A DNA stretch of 64,000 nt from Pyramidobacter sp. YE332 (GCF_033060595.1 NZ_CP133038.1:2713082-2777081); one strand, 5' to 3'; shown: positions 8,894 to 17,458, numbered from the stretch's first letter. A program made the numbers and translations. The notes: generated by a model not told the origin, from the sequence alone.

Positions 8894-8936
8894 AAAAAAC
8901 ACGCCGGCTGCGTCCGCAAGGACACAAACCGGCGCG
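8894..8936 (-). terminator. Riboswitch-linked rho-independent terminator
   Basis: On the minus strand CGCCGG ... CCGGCG encloses an inner TGTGTCC/GGACGCA helix and is followed by TGTTTTTT. It lies between the cobalamin aptamer and the first gene of the operon, the right place for an expression platform that ends transcription when ligand is bound. Confidence 0.8.
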
Positions 8937-8989
8937 TCCGTTTTCACGCGCACTCGGCGCTCGCTTTGGGCACGGCGAACGCTTCTTTC

Positions 8990-9216
8990 GAAAATGTGTA
9001 AGTCTCCTGACTCGCGCTCTGGAAGACGATGGTCTTGCCGCGTTCACGCCTGTCTTCCCATGGCGAAGCCACAGTGACGGACTTTCGTCCCGGCGCCCAT
9101 ACCACGGCGGCGCTTCGGCGTGACCTCGCGCTTACAGTGCCGGCCGCGCGGGGATTTTCACCCCATTCCATTTACGCCGTTTCCGCCGAACGGAAGGGAA
9201 ACGGCGACACATTTTC
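8990..9216 (-). ncRNA. Cobalamin (B12) riboswitch aptamer
   Basis: Minus-strand RNA of about 227 nt. Closing helix P1 is exact: GAAAATGTGT (9207-9216) pairs with ACACATTTTC (8990-8999). Inside are the conserved B12 core strings: GGGGTGAAAATCCCC, then GCGGCCGGCACTGTAA, and near the 3' side GAGTCAGGAGACTTACAC, which matches the B12 box (AGYCAGGAGACCTGCC-like). Followed by a terminator at 8894-8936 and then the ABC operon. Known cobalamin riboswitches switch genes off when adenosyl- or other cobalamins are plentiful. Confidence 0.93.
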
Positions 9217-9237
9217 CGCAATTCTTTCCATGCAGCG

Positions 9238-9266
9238 AGTTTAATATAACTTCGTGAAAAAATCAA
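9238..9266 (-). promoter_or_regulatory. Promoter of the riboswitch-controlled ABC operon
   Basis: Minus strand: TTGATT (9261-9266), 17-nt spacer, TAAACT (9238-9243). Initiation would fall about 15-20 nt before the riboswitch P1 helix. The insertion sequence ends only 18 nt upstream of the -35 box. Confidence 0.65.
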
Positions 9267-9284
9267 TTGACGACAAAGAAGAGA

Positions 9285-10619
9285 TGTCGTTGTTCAGTGA
9301 TAAAGTCCCCCATAACTGTTCCAAGAAAATGTCACTCTGAGATAATACCGTTCATGAAACAGGAGCGAATGACATTGTCACAAAAGGAACTGGATCGTAT
9401 CAGGATTATCGGAGCGCTTGTCGACGGACGCATGACGAACAGGGAGGCGGCGGAAAAGCTGGGGCTCTGTCAACGGCAAATCATCAGGATCAAAAAGAGG
9501 TTCGTCGTTCAAGGGGCGGCGGGGCTTGTTCACGGCAACCGCGGCAGAACGTCTCGGCGCAGGATCGGAGATGAGGTTCGGGAGTCGGTGCTGAAGGCGT
9601 ATGAGGAGGTCTATTACGATTTCAACTTCTCTCACTTTGCGGAATGCCTGAACGAACGAGAGGGGATCGGGATCAGTCGTTCGAGTGTCGTCCGCATTCT
9701 GAAGGACGAGGGGATCAGGAGCAAGAAGAGTGCGCGGCGGCGGCCGAAGCTTCACCGTTCTCGACCGCGGAAGGTGGCCGCGGGGATGTTGTGGCAGACT
9801 GACGCCACGTCGTTTGAATGGTTTGGCAGGGGGAACGGGCGTGCGACGCTGCACGCTTATATTGACGATGCGACGGGGATCGTGACTGGCGCCTGTTTCA
9901 CTGAGAACGAATGTATGGCGGGCTATGTCGCCGCGCTGGGGATGGGGATCGAGGGGTATGGGCTGCCGATGGCGATTTACAGCGACCGGCATACGATTTT
10001 CCGCTCTCCAAAGGCACGGGCGCAGGATGATGAGGATCGGATCGAAGGGAATGAAGAAAATGAAGGGAATGAGGCGGGGAAGGAGGAGCCGTTAAGTTGT
10101 TTCGGACGGGGGCTGAAGGATCTTGGGATCGGGCAGATCTTTGCCTTGACGCCGGAGGCGAAGGGGCGTGTCGAACGTCTTTGGAACACGATGCAGGACA
10201 GGCTGCCGGGGAGCTGAGGCTGCTTGGCGTCTCGGATATCACGGCGGCCAACGAGGTTTTGCCCAAGCTCATCGCCAGGCACAATCGGAAGTTTGCCGTC
10301 AATCCGGCTGAGGGAGAGGACGTTTATGTGAAGCCGGAAGGAAAAGTCGATTTGGATTTTCTCTTTGCGCGTCGCGAATCTCGCAGGACGGATCACGGCG
10401 GCATGATCTCCTACGGAGGTCGTCGGTACGTTCCGGCGGCGGACGATTGCCTCGGGATGGCCCAAACGACGGTTGAGGTGCGTGAAACGTCGACCGGGCG
10501 GATCTGGGGTGTTTCCAAGGGCAGACGGATCGAGATGAAGGAGGTTGAAAGTCAAAAACGAGTCAACTCCGATGAGGCATCGGCAAAGAAACGGAAAAGC
10601 GGGCTTGTGAAAGCGCACA
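9285..10619 (+). mobile_element. ISNCY-like insertion sequence (IS1202-type), right end missing
   Basis: The left terminus TGTCGTTGTTCAGTGATAAA matches the terminus of the complete element at 58878-60462. Sequence identity with that element stops at 10619, about 205 bp before the expected right end, so the right terminal repeat and the last codons of the transposase are gone. It also lacks a 45-bp in-frame repeat block found in the complete copy and differs at several codons, so it is an older, separate insertion and not an assembly duplicate. The tandem unit described below begins inside it at 10241. Confidence 0.85.
9354..10619 (+). pseudogene. ISNCY-family transposase, C-terminally truncated and frameshifted
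   Basis: DDE transposase. The N-terminal helix-turn-helix (MTLSQKELDRIRIIGALVDG, then NREAAEKLGLCQRQIIRIKK) binds the IS ends. The catalytic triad is readable: Asp150 (WQTDATSFEWF), Asp211 (YSDRHTIF) and Glu274 (AKGRVERLWN), counting from the ATG at 9354. The frame breaks at the four-G run 10208-10211; reading resumes one base back as ELRLLGVSDITAANEV and stays similar to the complete copy until 10619. One extra G would restore a single frame. The true C-terminus (about 29 residues in the other copy) is lost and replaced by unrelated sequence. Probably inactive. Confidence 0.85.
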
Positions 10620-10743
10620 CCGCCGGAATCCTCATTCCCAGCGTCAAAGAAAGCGTGGCTTACCCGCAGCATTGTCCAGGGAAAGCGTCCCAATGGCCCG
10701 TCCGGTGCCACTGCCGCGACGCCGGGGGTCGTTTGCGAAGGAA

Positions 10744-11622
10744 CTAGGCACGCGAAGCAAGATACAGTTTGTACAGCGCCTGGGTACCGTCGTTTTCGCC
10801 GCCTTCGTCAGCCAGGCGGCGGTAAAGTTTGTCGGCCAGCTCCAGCCCGGGCAGGTCGAGCTTCATCTCCCGCGCGCAGTCGAGGGCGATGCCCATGTCC
10901 TTGATGAAGTGCTTGACGTAAAACCCGGGCTTGAAATCGCCCTTCAGCATGCGCGGCGCCAAGTTGCTCATCGAAAAGCTGCCCGCCGCGCCGCCGGAGA
11001 TGCTGGTCAGAACCGACTGCGGATCGAGCCCGGCCGTGCGCGCGTAGGCCAGCGCTTCGCAGACGCCCATCATGTTGGACGCGATGGCGATCTGGTTGGC
11101 CATCTTGGTATGCTGCCCCGCGCCCCATGTGCCCTGAAGCCTCCATTCTTTGCCCATGGCGGCGAACAGCGGCTCCGCCAGCTTGAACGCCGCTTCCGGG
11201 CCGCCGGCCATGATCGTCAGCTTGGCCTCGCGCGCCCCTACGTCGCCGCCGGAAACGGGCGCGTCGAGCGCCTCGCCGCCCAGCTCCCGCGCTTTGGCGC
11301 CGATTTTCGCGGCCAGCAGCGGCGACGAGGTGGTCATATCGATGACCAGCTTGCCCAGAGCAAAGCCCGCGAACAGACCTTTTTCGCCGAAGTAGACCTG
11401 CTCCACGTCGCGCGGATAGCCGACGACCGTGATCACCGCCTCGGCCGCGCGCATCACCGCGGCGGGGCTGTCGGCCCATGCCGCGCCGGATGCCAGCAAC
11501 GTTTCGGCGGAAGCTTTCGTGCGATTATAGACTGTCAGCTCGAAACCGGCTTTCATCAGGTTCGCCGCCATCGCTCTCCCCATCACGCCCAGCCCGACAA
11601 AACCGATCTTCTTCAAAGTCAT
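10744..11622 (-). CDS. NAD(P)-dependent 3-hydroxyisobutyrate dehydrogenase-family oxidoreductase, unit 1
   Basis: Beta-hydroxyacid dehydrogenase (GarR / 3-hydroxyisobutyrate dehydrogenase / glyoxylate reductase group), 292 residues from ATG at 11622 (GGAGAG about 8 nt upstream). The Rossmann motif FVGLGVMGRAMAANLMKAGF is at the N-terminus, the substrate loop DAPVSGGDVGAREAKLTIMA near 110-130, and the catalytic lysine is in GAGQHTKMANQ (about 158). NADP preference is suggested by VYNRTKAS after the second strand. Oxidises or reduces a short 3-hydroxy acid; the exact substrate is not readable. Divergent from the aminotransferase gene, with about 185 nt between their starts. Confidence 0.9.
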   Translation of the reverse strand: MTLKKIGFVGLGVMGRAMAANLMKAGFELTVYNRTKASAETLLASGAAWADSPAAVMRAAEAVITVVGYPRDVEQVYFGEKGLFAGFALGKLVIDMTTSSPLLAAKIGAKARELGGEALDAPVSGGDVGAREAKLTIMAGGPEAAFKLAEPLFAAMGKEWRLQGTWGAGQHTKMANQIAIASNMMGVCEALAYARTAGLDPQSVLTSISGGAAGSFSMSNLAPRMLKGDFKPGFYVKHFIKDMGIALDCAREMKLDLPGLELADKLYRRLADEGGENDGTQALYKLYLASRA

Positions 11623-11740
11623 CAGAATCTCTCCTTTTTCATCAGATCCCGCGCGGCGCAAGCCGCGCTCGTCTTCCTTTTTGTTTTATTCTAGCACGGA
11701 TCGTTCGCATGAAGAGCCACGAGTTTTCTCCGCTGGATAT

Positions 11741-11769
11741 TTATCAAGCCGGTATGAAAATGTTATAAT
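11741..11769 (+). promoter_or_regulatory. Promoter of the aminotransferase gene
   Basis: TTATCA (11741-11746), 17 nt, TATAAT (11764-11769), about 37 nt before the start codon. The -10 box is a perfect consensus. Confidence 0.7.
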
Positions 11770-11790
11770 GGCGCAAATTTGAAAAACCCA

Positions 11791-11805
11791 GTCAGGAGGC
11801 CTGAC
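11791..11805 (+). promoter_or_regulatory. Shine-Dalgarno embedded in a small hairpin
   Basis: GTCAGG-AGG-CCTGAC, a 6-bp palindrome with a 3-nt loop, contains the AGGAGG ribosome site directly before the ATG at 11807. Folding would hide the site, so it may modulate translation; this could also be coincidence. Confidence 0.4.
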
Positions 11806-11806
11806 C

Positions 11807-12996
11807 ATGGAATACAGACTCAGTCACCGCGCCCAGAACCTGCGCCGCTGCATGATGGACGCCTTTCATCTGCGCGACGCGAAGGACATGATCTTCTTCA
11901 ACTCAGGACAGCCCGCGGCGGATCTTTATCCTCGCGCCCTGCTGCGCGCCGTCCTCGACGAGCTGCTCGCCGAGGAGCCGCAGATACTCGCCTACCCCGG
12001 TTCGCAGGGCGACGAAGAACTGCGCAAAGCCCTGGCCGAACGCCAGAACCGCCTCGACGGCGGCGCCGGCATCCGGGCGGAACAGATCGTCGTCACCAAC
12101 GGCGGCACCGGCGGCGCCGATCTGCTCGCCCAGTTATTTATCGATCCCGGCGACACGGTGCTGAGCGAAACGCCCACGTTCCCGGAGACGCTGGACTGCT
12201 TCACCAAATCCGGCGCGCGCCTCGCAGGCGTCTCCATGGATGCCGGCGGGCCGCTGCCCGACGAGCTCGAACGCCTGGCGCAAAAGTGCCGGCCGCGCTT
12301 CTTTTATGTCATCCCCAACTTTCAGAACCCCACGGGGCGCTGCACCTCGCCCGAACGCCGCCGCGCCGTCGCGGAGATCGCGCGCCGGTACGGCTTCTTC
12401 ATCGTCGAGGACGATCCCTATCGCGAGCTGAGCTTCGACGCCGCGCCGCCGCCTTCCTATCATTCGCTGGCGCCCGACTGCACGATCTCCATGGGCAGCC
12501 TCTCCAAGACCATCGCGCCGGGAATGCGCATCGGCTGGCTGGTGCTGCCGGACGAGCTGGTCGAGCGCGCCGTGATGACGCTCAAGGCCACGGCGCTGTG
12601 TTATCCCGCCCTGCTCCACCGCGCCGCCGCGCGCGTGCTCGAACATCCTCAGTTCGACGCTCACGTCGCCGAGTTATGCCGCGATCTGAAGCGACGTTAC
12701 CAGCTTTTGACTGGATTGATGAGCGCACAGATCCCAACGGGATGGCTGACGTGGGAAACGCCGCTGGGGGAATGTTCCTGTGGTGCCGCCTGCATGACGG
12801 CGTCTCGGCCATGGACTTCGCCGTGCGCGCCCGCGATCGTTGGCACGTGGCCTTTTTCCCCGGCGTGTGTTTCACACCCAACTACGAAGGGGAAGACTTC
12901 TCGCTGCGCCTTACCTTCGCGCGCCAGACCGACGCCCAGATGGCCGAAGGCGTACGCCGCATCGCCGCGGCGCTGAAGAGCTTCGCCGCGAACTGA
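11807..12996 (+). CDS. PLP-dependent aminotransferase (class I, MocR/LysN-like), one frameshift
   Basis: Fold-type I aminotransferase of about 396 residues. Motifs in order: NSGQPAADLYPRALL, TNGGTGGADLLAQLF (cofactor phosphate region), NFQNPTGRCTSPERR (substrate and cofactor Asn), DDPYRELSF (Asp that pairs with the PLP ring N) and GSLSKTIAPGMRIGW with the PLP lysine. Resembles 2-aminoadipate or aromatic/branched-chain transaminases. The frame breaks at the five-G run 12766-12770; a sixth G would give PLGGMFLWCRLHDG and continue to TAA at 12996. Unit 2 has the same five G and unit 3 stops short of it, so a homopolymer consensus error and a real mutation are both open. I favour error, because the C-terminal domain is otherwise intact. 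Confidence 0.85.
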
Positions 12997-13078
12997 CGCA
13001 GAGTTTCGGCGCCGTGGGGACAGGACTCGCATAAACATGCGTCGCGCGGTTTGCGGCACAGCCCTGTGAAAAGGACGG

Positions 13079-13152
13079 GACCGTACGGTCTCTATTCAAC
13101 GGGAAACGATGAAGCGCTGCTTCTTGACATATTCATAAAATATATGTTAGAT
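13079..13152 (+). promoter_or_regulatory. Promoter region of the dipeptidase gene with upstream palindrome
   Basis: TTGACA (13124-13129), 17 nt, TTAGAT (13147-13152) is a strong promoter about 40 nt before the ATG. A 12-bp palindrome GACCGTACGGTC at 13079-13090 lies about 34 nt upstream of the -35 box and could bind a regulator (inference). Confidence 0.65.
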
Positions 13153-13193
13153 TCATTGCACCTTGTTTCACAAAACGAAAAGGAGGCAATGCA

Positions 13194-14810
13194 ATGTCGA
13201 AGAAATTTTTAAGCGTTCTGCTCCTTCTGATCGGAATCACCTGTGAAGCGGCTCTGGGCTGCACCGTTTTTGGCGTCGGAAAGAATGTGTCCGCGACGGG
13301 GCACGCCATGGTTTCGCATTCCTGCGACTCCATGTCGGACACGTTTCAGCTGCACCTGATTCCCGCCGCGTCGCATGAAGCGGGCGCTGAGCGCTTTTTG
13401 CTCAAAGAAGGCAAAGGCTGCGACGCCGGCGCCGATCCCGGCGTGATCGGCAAAATCCCCGAAGTTCCGCAGACCAATCAGTATCTGACCAGCCGCTACT
13501 CGTTCCTCAACGACAAGGGACTGGCCATGGGCGAATCGACCATGACGATGACCGCCGACGACAAACGCAGCGAAAAAGTGCTGGAAGTCATGGAAACCAA
13601 CGCTTTCGGCATGACGAACTGCCATATCGTTCAGGACATCGCCCTCGAACGCGCCGGCACCGCCCGCGAGGCCGTAAAGGTCATCGGCGATCTGATCGAC
13701 GAATACGGCTGGTACGAGGCCGGCGAGACCATGCCGATCACCGACGGCGACGAAGTATGGATCGTCGAAGCCTACGGCAACAAGATGTGGGCCGCCTGGC
13801 GCGTGCCCGACGACGAGATTTTCGTGGCCGCGAACCGCGCCCGTCTGCGCGAACTCGACCTGACCGATACGGAAAACGTCGCCTACGCTCCCGGCATGGT
13901 CGAGTACGCCGTCGAGCAGGGCTTCATCGACGCCAAAGACGTGAACATGAAGAGCTTCAGCCCCGCCGACGTGTTCTATCCCACGCTGCGCCTTTACTCC
14001 GCGCTGCGCGAATGGCGCGCGCTCACCCTCTTCGCACCCTCCCTCAAACTCGATCCCTACGCCCACTATTTCCCCAAGTCGGTCAAGCCCGACAAACCCG
14101 TCACCGTCGCCGACCTGTTCCGTATTTACGGCGACTGGTACGAAGGCACCGAGTTCGACCTCAGCAAAGGCCCCGCCGCCGGTCCCTACGGCAATCCCAA
14201 CCGCTACCGCAAAGAGATCAAACTGGGCTGGAACGACAACGAATTCCCCCGCGCCATCAACGACTACCGCCACACCTACGTGCAGATCTGCGAGGTCGAT
14301 CCCACCCTGCCCGAAGCCGTGCGCGGCATCGTCTGGTTCGGTTACGGCGCCGCCGACACCACCTATCTGACGCCCTTCTGGGCCAGCATGAAAGCTCTGC
14401 CCGAGCCCTTCACCACCGGCACGCGCAAAGGCCCCTTCGACCCCAAGTCCGCCTGGTGGGAGTGCATCCGCGTGCAGCACATCGCCGAACTGCGCTACCA
14501 GGACATCCGCAAGGAGATCATCGACTACCGCACGCCCCTCATGGAAGCCGATTACGTCAAGGCGCACGAGATTCAAAAGCAGGCGGCCGAGCTGATCAAA
14601 AACGGCCAGAGCGACAAAGCTCTCGACTTGATCACCGACTACGCCTGCGGCAACGCCGTCGCCCGCCACAAGGGCTGGAACGAACTGGGCAACCGTCTCT
14701 TCGCCAAATACTGCCTGAACGGCACCAACATGGAGTACAAAACCTATCCCGAAGAGTGGAGCCGTCTGATCTGGAAAGGCCCCTTCCTCCGTCCCGACGG
14801 CACCAAGTAA
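13194..14810 (+). CDS. Secreted C69-family dipeptidase, unit 1
   Basis: Peptidase family C69 (PepD-like Ntn hydrolase), which splits dipeptides. 538 residues. Signal peptide KKFLSVLLLLIGITCEAALG ends directly before Cys23, and Cys23-Thr-Val-Phe-Gly is the conserved new N-terminus whose cysteine acts as nucleophile. SHSCDSMSDTFQ and the ESTMTMTADD block follow in family order. Export would place it in the periplasm, where it could feed amino acids to fermentation. AGGAGG stands 8 nt before the ATG. Very similar paralogues are common in asaccharolytic anaerobes. Expressed alone from the promoter at 13124-13152. Confidence 0.92.
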   Translation: MSKKFLSVLLLLIGITCEAALGCTVFGVGKNVSATGHAMVSHSCDSMSDTFQLHLIPAASHEAGAERFLLKEGKGCDAGADPGVIGKIPEVPQTNQYLTSRYSFLNDKGLAMGESTMTMTADDKRSEKVLEVMETNAFGMTNCHIVQDIALERAGTAREAVKVIGDLIDEYGWYEAGETMPITDGDEVWIVEAYGNKMWAAWRVPDDEIFVAANRARLRELDLTDTENVAYAPGMVEYAVEQGFIDAKDVNMKSFSPADVFYPTLRLYSALREWRALTLFAPSLKLDPYAHYFPKSVKPDKPVTVADLFRIYGDWYEGTEFDLSKGPAAGPYGNPNRYRKEIKLGWNDNEFPRAINDYRHTYVQICEVDPTLPEAVRGIVWFGYGAADTTYLTPFWASMKALPEPFTTGTRKGPFDPKSAWWECIRVQHIAELRYQDIRKEIIDYRTPLMEADYVKAHEIQKQAAELIKNGQSDKALDLITDYACGNAVARHKGWNELGNRLFAKYCLNGTNMEYKTYPEEWSRLIWKGPFLRPDGTK

Positions 14811-14877
14811 CCTAAGAACGCAACGGAGAAACGAAGACACGGAGAAAAGCGAAAACGAAGACGACAACCGACACAAA

Positions 14878-14911
14878 TCCCTGACGGGCGACGACCGTCA
14901 GGGGATTCTTT
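14878..14911 (+). terminator. Terminator after the dipeptidase gene
   Basis: CCCTGACGG pairs with CCGTCAGGG around GCGACGA, followed by ATTCTTT. In unit 2 the left arm has one more C, making the stem perfect (CCCCTGACGG/CCGTCAGGGG), so unit 1 probably lost a base here. Confidence 0.75.
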
Positions 14912-14919
14912 GAGCAATG

Positions 14920-14957
14920 AAAAGAGCCGATGGTCACGTTGATCATCGACTCTTTTT
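14920..14957. terminator. Bidirectional terminator between convergent genes
   Basis: AAAGAGCCGATGGTCA and TGATCATCGACTCTTTTT form an imperfect 14-bp stem with T/A runs on both sides. Serves the dipeptidase (plus) and the alcohol dehydrogenase (minus). Confidence 0.8.
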
Positions 14958-15041
14958 CTGTAATTGATCATTCAATTTTCGCTTTTCTCCGCTTCGCCGC
15001 TTCTCCGCAGTCGGTTCCGTTTAAAACTGACTGCGCCCGGC

Positions 15042-16199
15042 TCAATAACATTCGGTGAGGATGTCGAAAATCTCGCCGACGGTGAGCTGGCGGCAGCAGC
15101 CTTCCTTGATGTTGGTGCTGCGGGCGACGGCGTTGTAGAAGGAGCGGTCGGCGATGCCCATCTTGCGGAAGCTGTTGGGCAGGCCGACGTCAATCACGAA
15201 CTGTTCCAGCGCGGCGATGCCGGCCAGCGCGGTCTCGCGGTCGTCGCCGCGGTCGGCTACGCCCCAGACGTTTTTCGCCCAGCGCGCGAAACGCTGCGGC
15301 GCGGCCTTGTAGAGGTGACGGTAGAGGATCGGCTGGATCACGGCCAGCCCCATGCCGTGGTTGCAGTTGGTGTACGCGCCGACCTGATGCTCGATCTGGT
15401 GGGCCTGAAAGTCGGTGACTTTGCCGATCTTGAGCAGACCGTTTTCGCTCACGGCCGCCGCCCACATCAGCTCGCCGCGCACGCGCAGATCGCCCGGATC
15501 TTTCACGAGGGCGCGCGTGCTGCGGATGACGTGGCGCATCATGGCCTCGGCGATCTCGTCGGTGAGGTTGTCGTCGAGCGGCTTGCCGAAGTAGCTCTCC
15601 ATGCAGTGCGAGAGCGTGTCGAACGCGCCCGAAAGGACCTGCGCCCTCGGCGCGGAGAGCGTATAGGCGGGATCGAGCGCCGCGAAGGACGGCGCCGCGC
15701 CGGTCATGCTGCCCTTGATCTTCTTCTCTTCGTTGGTGATCACGGCGATGTCGTTTTGCTCGGAGCCGGTACCGGCCACGGTAACGACGACGCCGAGGGG
15801 GATGAACTGCGCCGGGGCGGCCTGAAAGCGGAACTTCATCTCCCACAGGTCTTCGTCGGTCAGGGCCTGAGCGGCCACGACCTTGCAACAGTCGCTCACC
15901 GAACCGCCGCCGACGGCGAGGATCAGGTCGACGCGCTTCTCGCGGGCCAGGCGCGCGCCCTCCCGGACTTTGGCGTACGTCGGGTTGGGCATGATGCCGC
16001 TGAACTCGACCACGTCTTTATTGGCTTCGCCCAGAAGCTTCATGACCGTACCGTAGACGCCGTTTCTTTTGACGGAGCCGCCGCCGTAGGCGAGCATCAC
16101 CGTACGGCCGTACTTGGGGAGTTCGGCCCGCAGCGCGCGGACGGCGGCGTCCGCGCCGAAATAGGTGACGGTCGGATAGGAAAAGACAAAATCGCGCAT
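15042..16199 (-). CDS. Iron-type alcohol dehydrogenase (YqhD/butanol dehydrogenase-like), unit 1
   Basis: Group III metal-dependent alcohol/aldehyde reductase, 385 residues. AYGGGSVKRNGVY binds the cofactor ribose/phosphate region, AVGGGSVSDCCK is the second glycine motif, and the metal ligands lie in AFDTLSHCMESYF (Asp, His) and DFQAHQIEHQVGAYTNCNHG (two His). The pattern is closest to NADPH-dependent YqhD/BdhA enzymes that reduce aldehydes formed in fermentation. AAAGGAGG 7-8 nt before the ATG. Monocistronic, convergent with the dipeptidase gene. Confidence 0.9.
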   Translation of the reverse strand: MRDFVFSYPTVTYFGADAAVRALRAELPKYGRTVMLAYGGGSVKRNGVYGTVMKLLGEANKDVVEFSGIMPNPTYAKVREGARLAREKRVDLILAVGGGSVSDCCKVVAAQALTDEDLWEMKFRFQAAPAQFIPLGVVVTVAGTGSEQNDIAVITNEEKKIKGSMTGAAPSFAALDPAYTLSAPRAQVLSGAFDTLSHCMESYFGKPLDDNLTDEIAEAMMRHVIRSTRALVKDPGDLRVRGELMWAAAVSENGLLKIGKVTDFQAHQIEHQVGAYTNCNHGMGLAVIQPILYRHLYKAAPQRFARWAKNVWGVADRGDDRETALAGIAALEQFVIDVGLPNSFRKMGIADRSFYNAVARSTNIKEGCCRQLTVGEIFDILTECY

Positions 16200-16340
16200 G
16201 AGAAAGACCTCCTTTGCAGATCGGGATCGTTTGCACCTATCGTCAGTTTAAGGGGAAAGCCGCGCAAAGTCCACCGCCAGGATGTCGCGGCGTGAAGAAA
16301 AAATCGCCGCCGTCTGCGGCAAAAGAGGAAACGTTTTTAG

Positions 16341-16356
16341 CGTTCCACGTGGAACA
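16341..16356. promoter_or_regulatory. Second parS-like site
   Basis: CGTTCCACGTGGAACA keeps the 14-bp palindromic core GTTCCACGTGGAAC of the site at 3775-3790. It lies in the gap between the alcohol dehydrogenase and cation-efflux genes, a 250-bp stretch with no other visible feature. Confidence 0.55.
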
Positions 16357-16452
16357 TTTTTCTTCGTTCATGTATTTACAACGAGTCAAAAAGCATGTCA
16401 TACAAATGATATCTTTTTCGCGGCTTAGCGGCGACTTTTATTCCGCGAGGAC

Positions 16453-17358
16453 TCAAAGCGGATTGACGTGGACCATCACGTGCTTGACCTGCGGAAAGTT
16501 CGTTTCGACCGCGTCATGGACCCTTTCGGCGACGGCGTGGGCGGCGGCCAGCGAACAGCGGCCGTCCACGCCGATCTCGATGTCGACGTAGACGCGGCTG
16601 CCGAACTCGCGCGTGTTCATCAGGTCGATGCGGCGCACGCCCGCCTGAGCGGCCACGCACTCGCGCAGCGCCCATTCGGTAGCCTCGTCGCAGGCGTGAT
16701 CGACCATCTTGTCGGTGGCGTCCTTGAAGATGTCGATCGCCGCTTTGACGATGAACAGACAGATGACGAGGCTGGCCGCCGGTTCCAGCACCGGAGATCC
16801 CATGCGCGCGCCGCCGATGCCGATCAGAGCGCCCACCGACGACAGCGCGTCGGAGCGGTGATGCCACGCTTCGGCTTTCAGCGCCGTGGAGTCGATGCGC
16901 CGCGCCCGCAGCCACGTGTACCAGAACATCGACTCCTTGACGGCGATCGACAGGGCCGCCGCGAAGAGCGCGATGCCGCCCGGCTGCGGCATGTTCCGGT
17001 ACGCGCCGCTCCAGATCTTTTCCACGGCGCCCCAGCCGATCAGCAGTCCGACCGCCGCCAGGATGCCGCCGAGGATCAGCCCCGCCACGCATTCGAGCCG
17101 CTCGTGCCCGTAAGGATGCGAGCGGTCCGACGGCCGCGCCGAGACCTTGACTCCCGCGACGACGATGACGCTGCCGAGGATGTCGGACGTAGAGTGGACG
17201 GCGTCGCTGATCATGGCGCCGGAATGCCCGATCGCGCCGGATGCGAACTTGAACGCCGCCAGCAGCAGATTGCCCGCGCCGCAGACGACGGAGACGCGCG
17301 TGGCGATTTTTTCGAACTGAGTTTTTTCCGGCGCGTCGGCGCGCGTTTCCCGATTCAT
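16453..17358 (-). CDS. Cation diffusion facilitator (CDF) metal efflux protein, unit 1
   Basis: Six-helix inner-membrane antiporter that exports divalent metals (Zn, Fe, Mn, Co, Ni or Cd) against protons, 301 residues from the ATG at 17358 (AGGAGG 8 nt upstream; an in-frame ATG 30 nt earlier lacks a good site). The metal sites are readable: the Asp/His pattern ISDAVHSTSD in helix 2 and HHRSDALSS in helix 5. The cytoplasmic C-terminal domain follows, ending VKHVMVHVNPL. Preceded by a leader with its own terminator (17415-17545), so expression is probably metal- or ligand-gated at the RNA level. Confidence 0.92.
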   Translation of the reverse strand: MNRETRADAPEKTQFEKIATRVSVVCGAGNLLLAAFKFASGAIGHSGAMISDAVHSTSDILGSVIVVAGVKVSARPSDRSHPYGHERLECVAGLILGGILAAVGLLIGWGAVEKIWSGAYRNMPQPGGIALFAAALSIAVKESMFWYTWLRARRIDSTALKAEAWHHRSDALSSVGALIGIGGARMGSPVLEPAASLVICLFIVKAAIDIFKDATDKMVDHACDEATEWALRECVAAQAGVRRIDLMNTREFGSRVYVDIEIGVDGRCSLAAAHAVAERVHDAVETNFPQVKHVMVHVNPL

Positions 17359-17414
17359 GACAATTTCCTCCTGAACGGATGGTTTCATGAGATCCGCCCG
17401 CCTCGCGGAGCACG

Positions 17415-17458
17415 AAAAAATCCGCGGGACGCGCTCGAATCGCTTCCGTCCCGCGGAT
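17415..17458 (-). terminator. Attenuator terminator in the CDF leader
   Basis: Minus strand ATCCGCGGGACG ... CGTCCCGCGGAT is a 12-bp GC-rich stem followed directly by TTTTTT, located 57 nt upstream of the CDF start codon and downstream of its promoter. A strong terminator inside a leader implies conditional read-through. Confidence 0.85.

Larger units (their letters stand above)
14822..15010. repeat. CGGAGA-rich inverted pair enclosing two terminators
   Basis: The left arm (14822-14854) contains CGGAGAAACGAAGACACGGA and then GAAAAGCGAAAA. The right arm (about 14975-15010) is its inverse and ends TTTTCGCTTTTCTCC on the plus strand. The arms share GGAGAAAAGCGAAAA exactly. A second pair of the same family is at 18787-19002. 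Both pairs sit where genes converge and enclose hairpins, so this looks like a small dispersed genomic repeat. Confidence 0.6.

Noticed and set aside
10203..10217. Programmed -1 ribosomal frameshifting in the transposase
   Set aside because: CCGGGGAGC is not a standard slippery heptamer and no stimulatory hairpin is evident. A missing G is simpler and matches two other missing-G breaks. Kept only as an open question.
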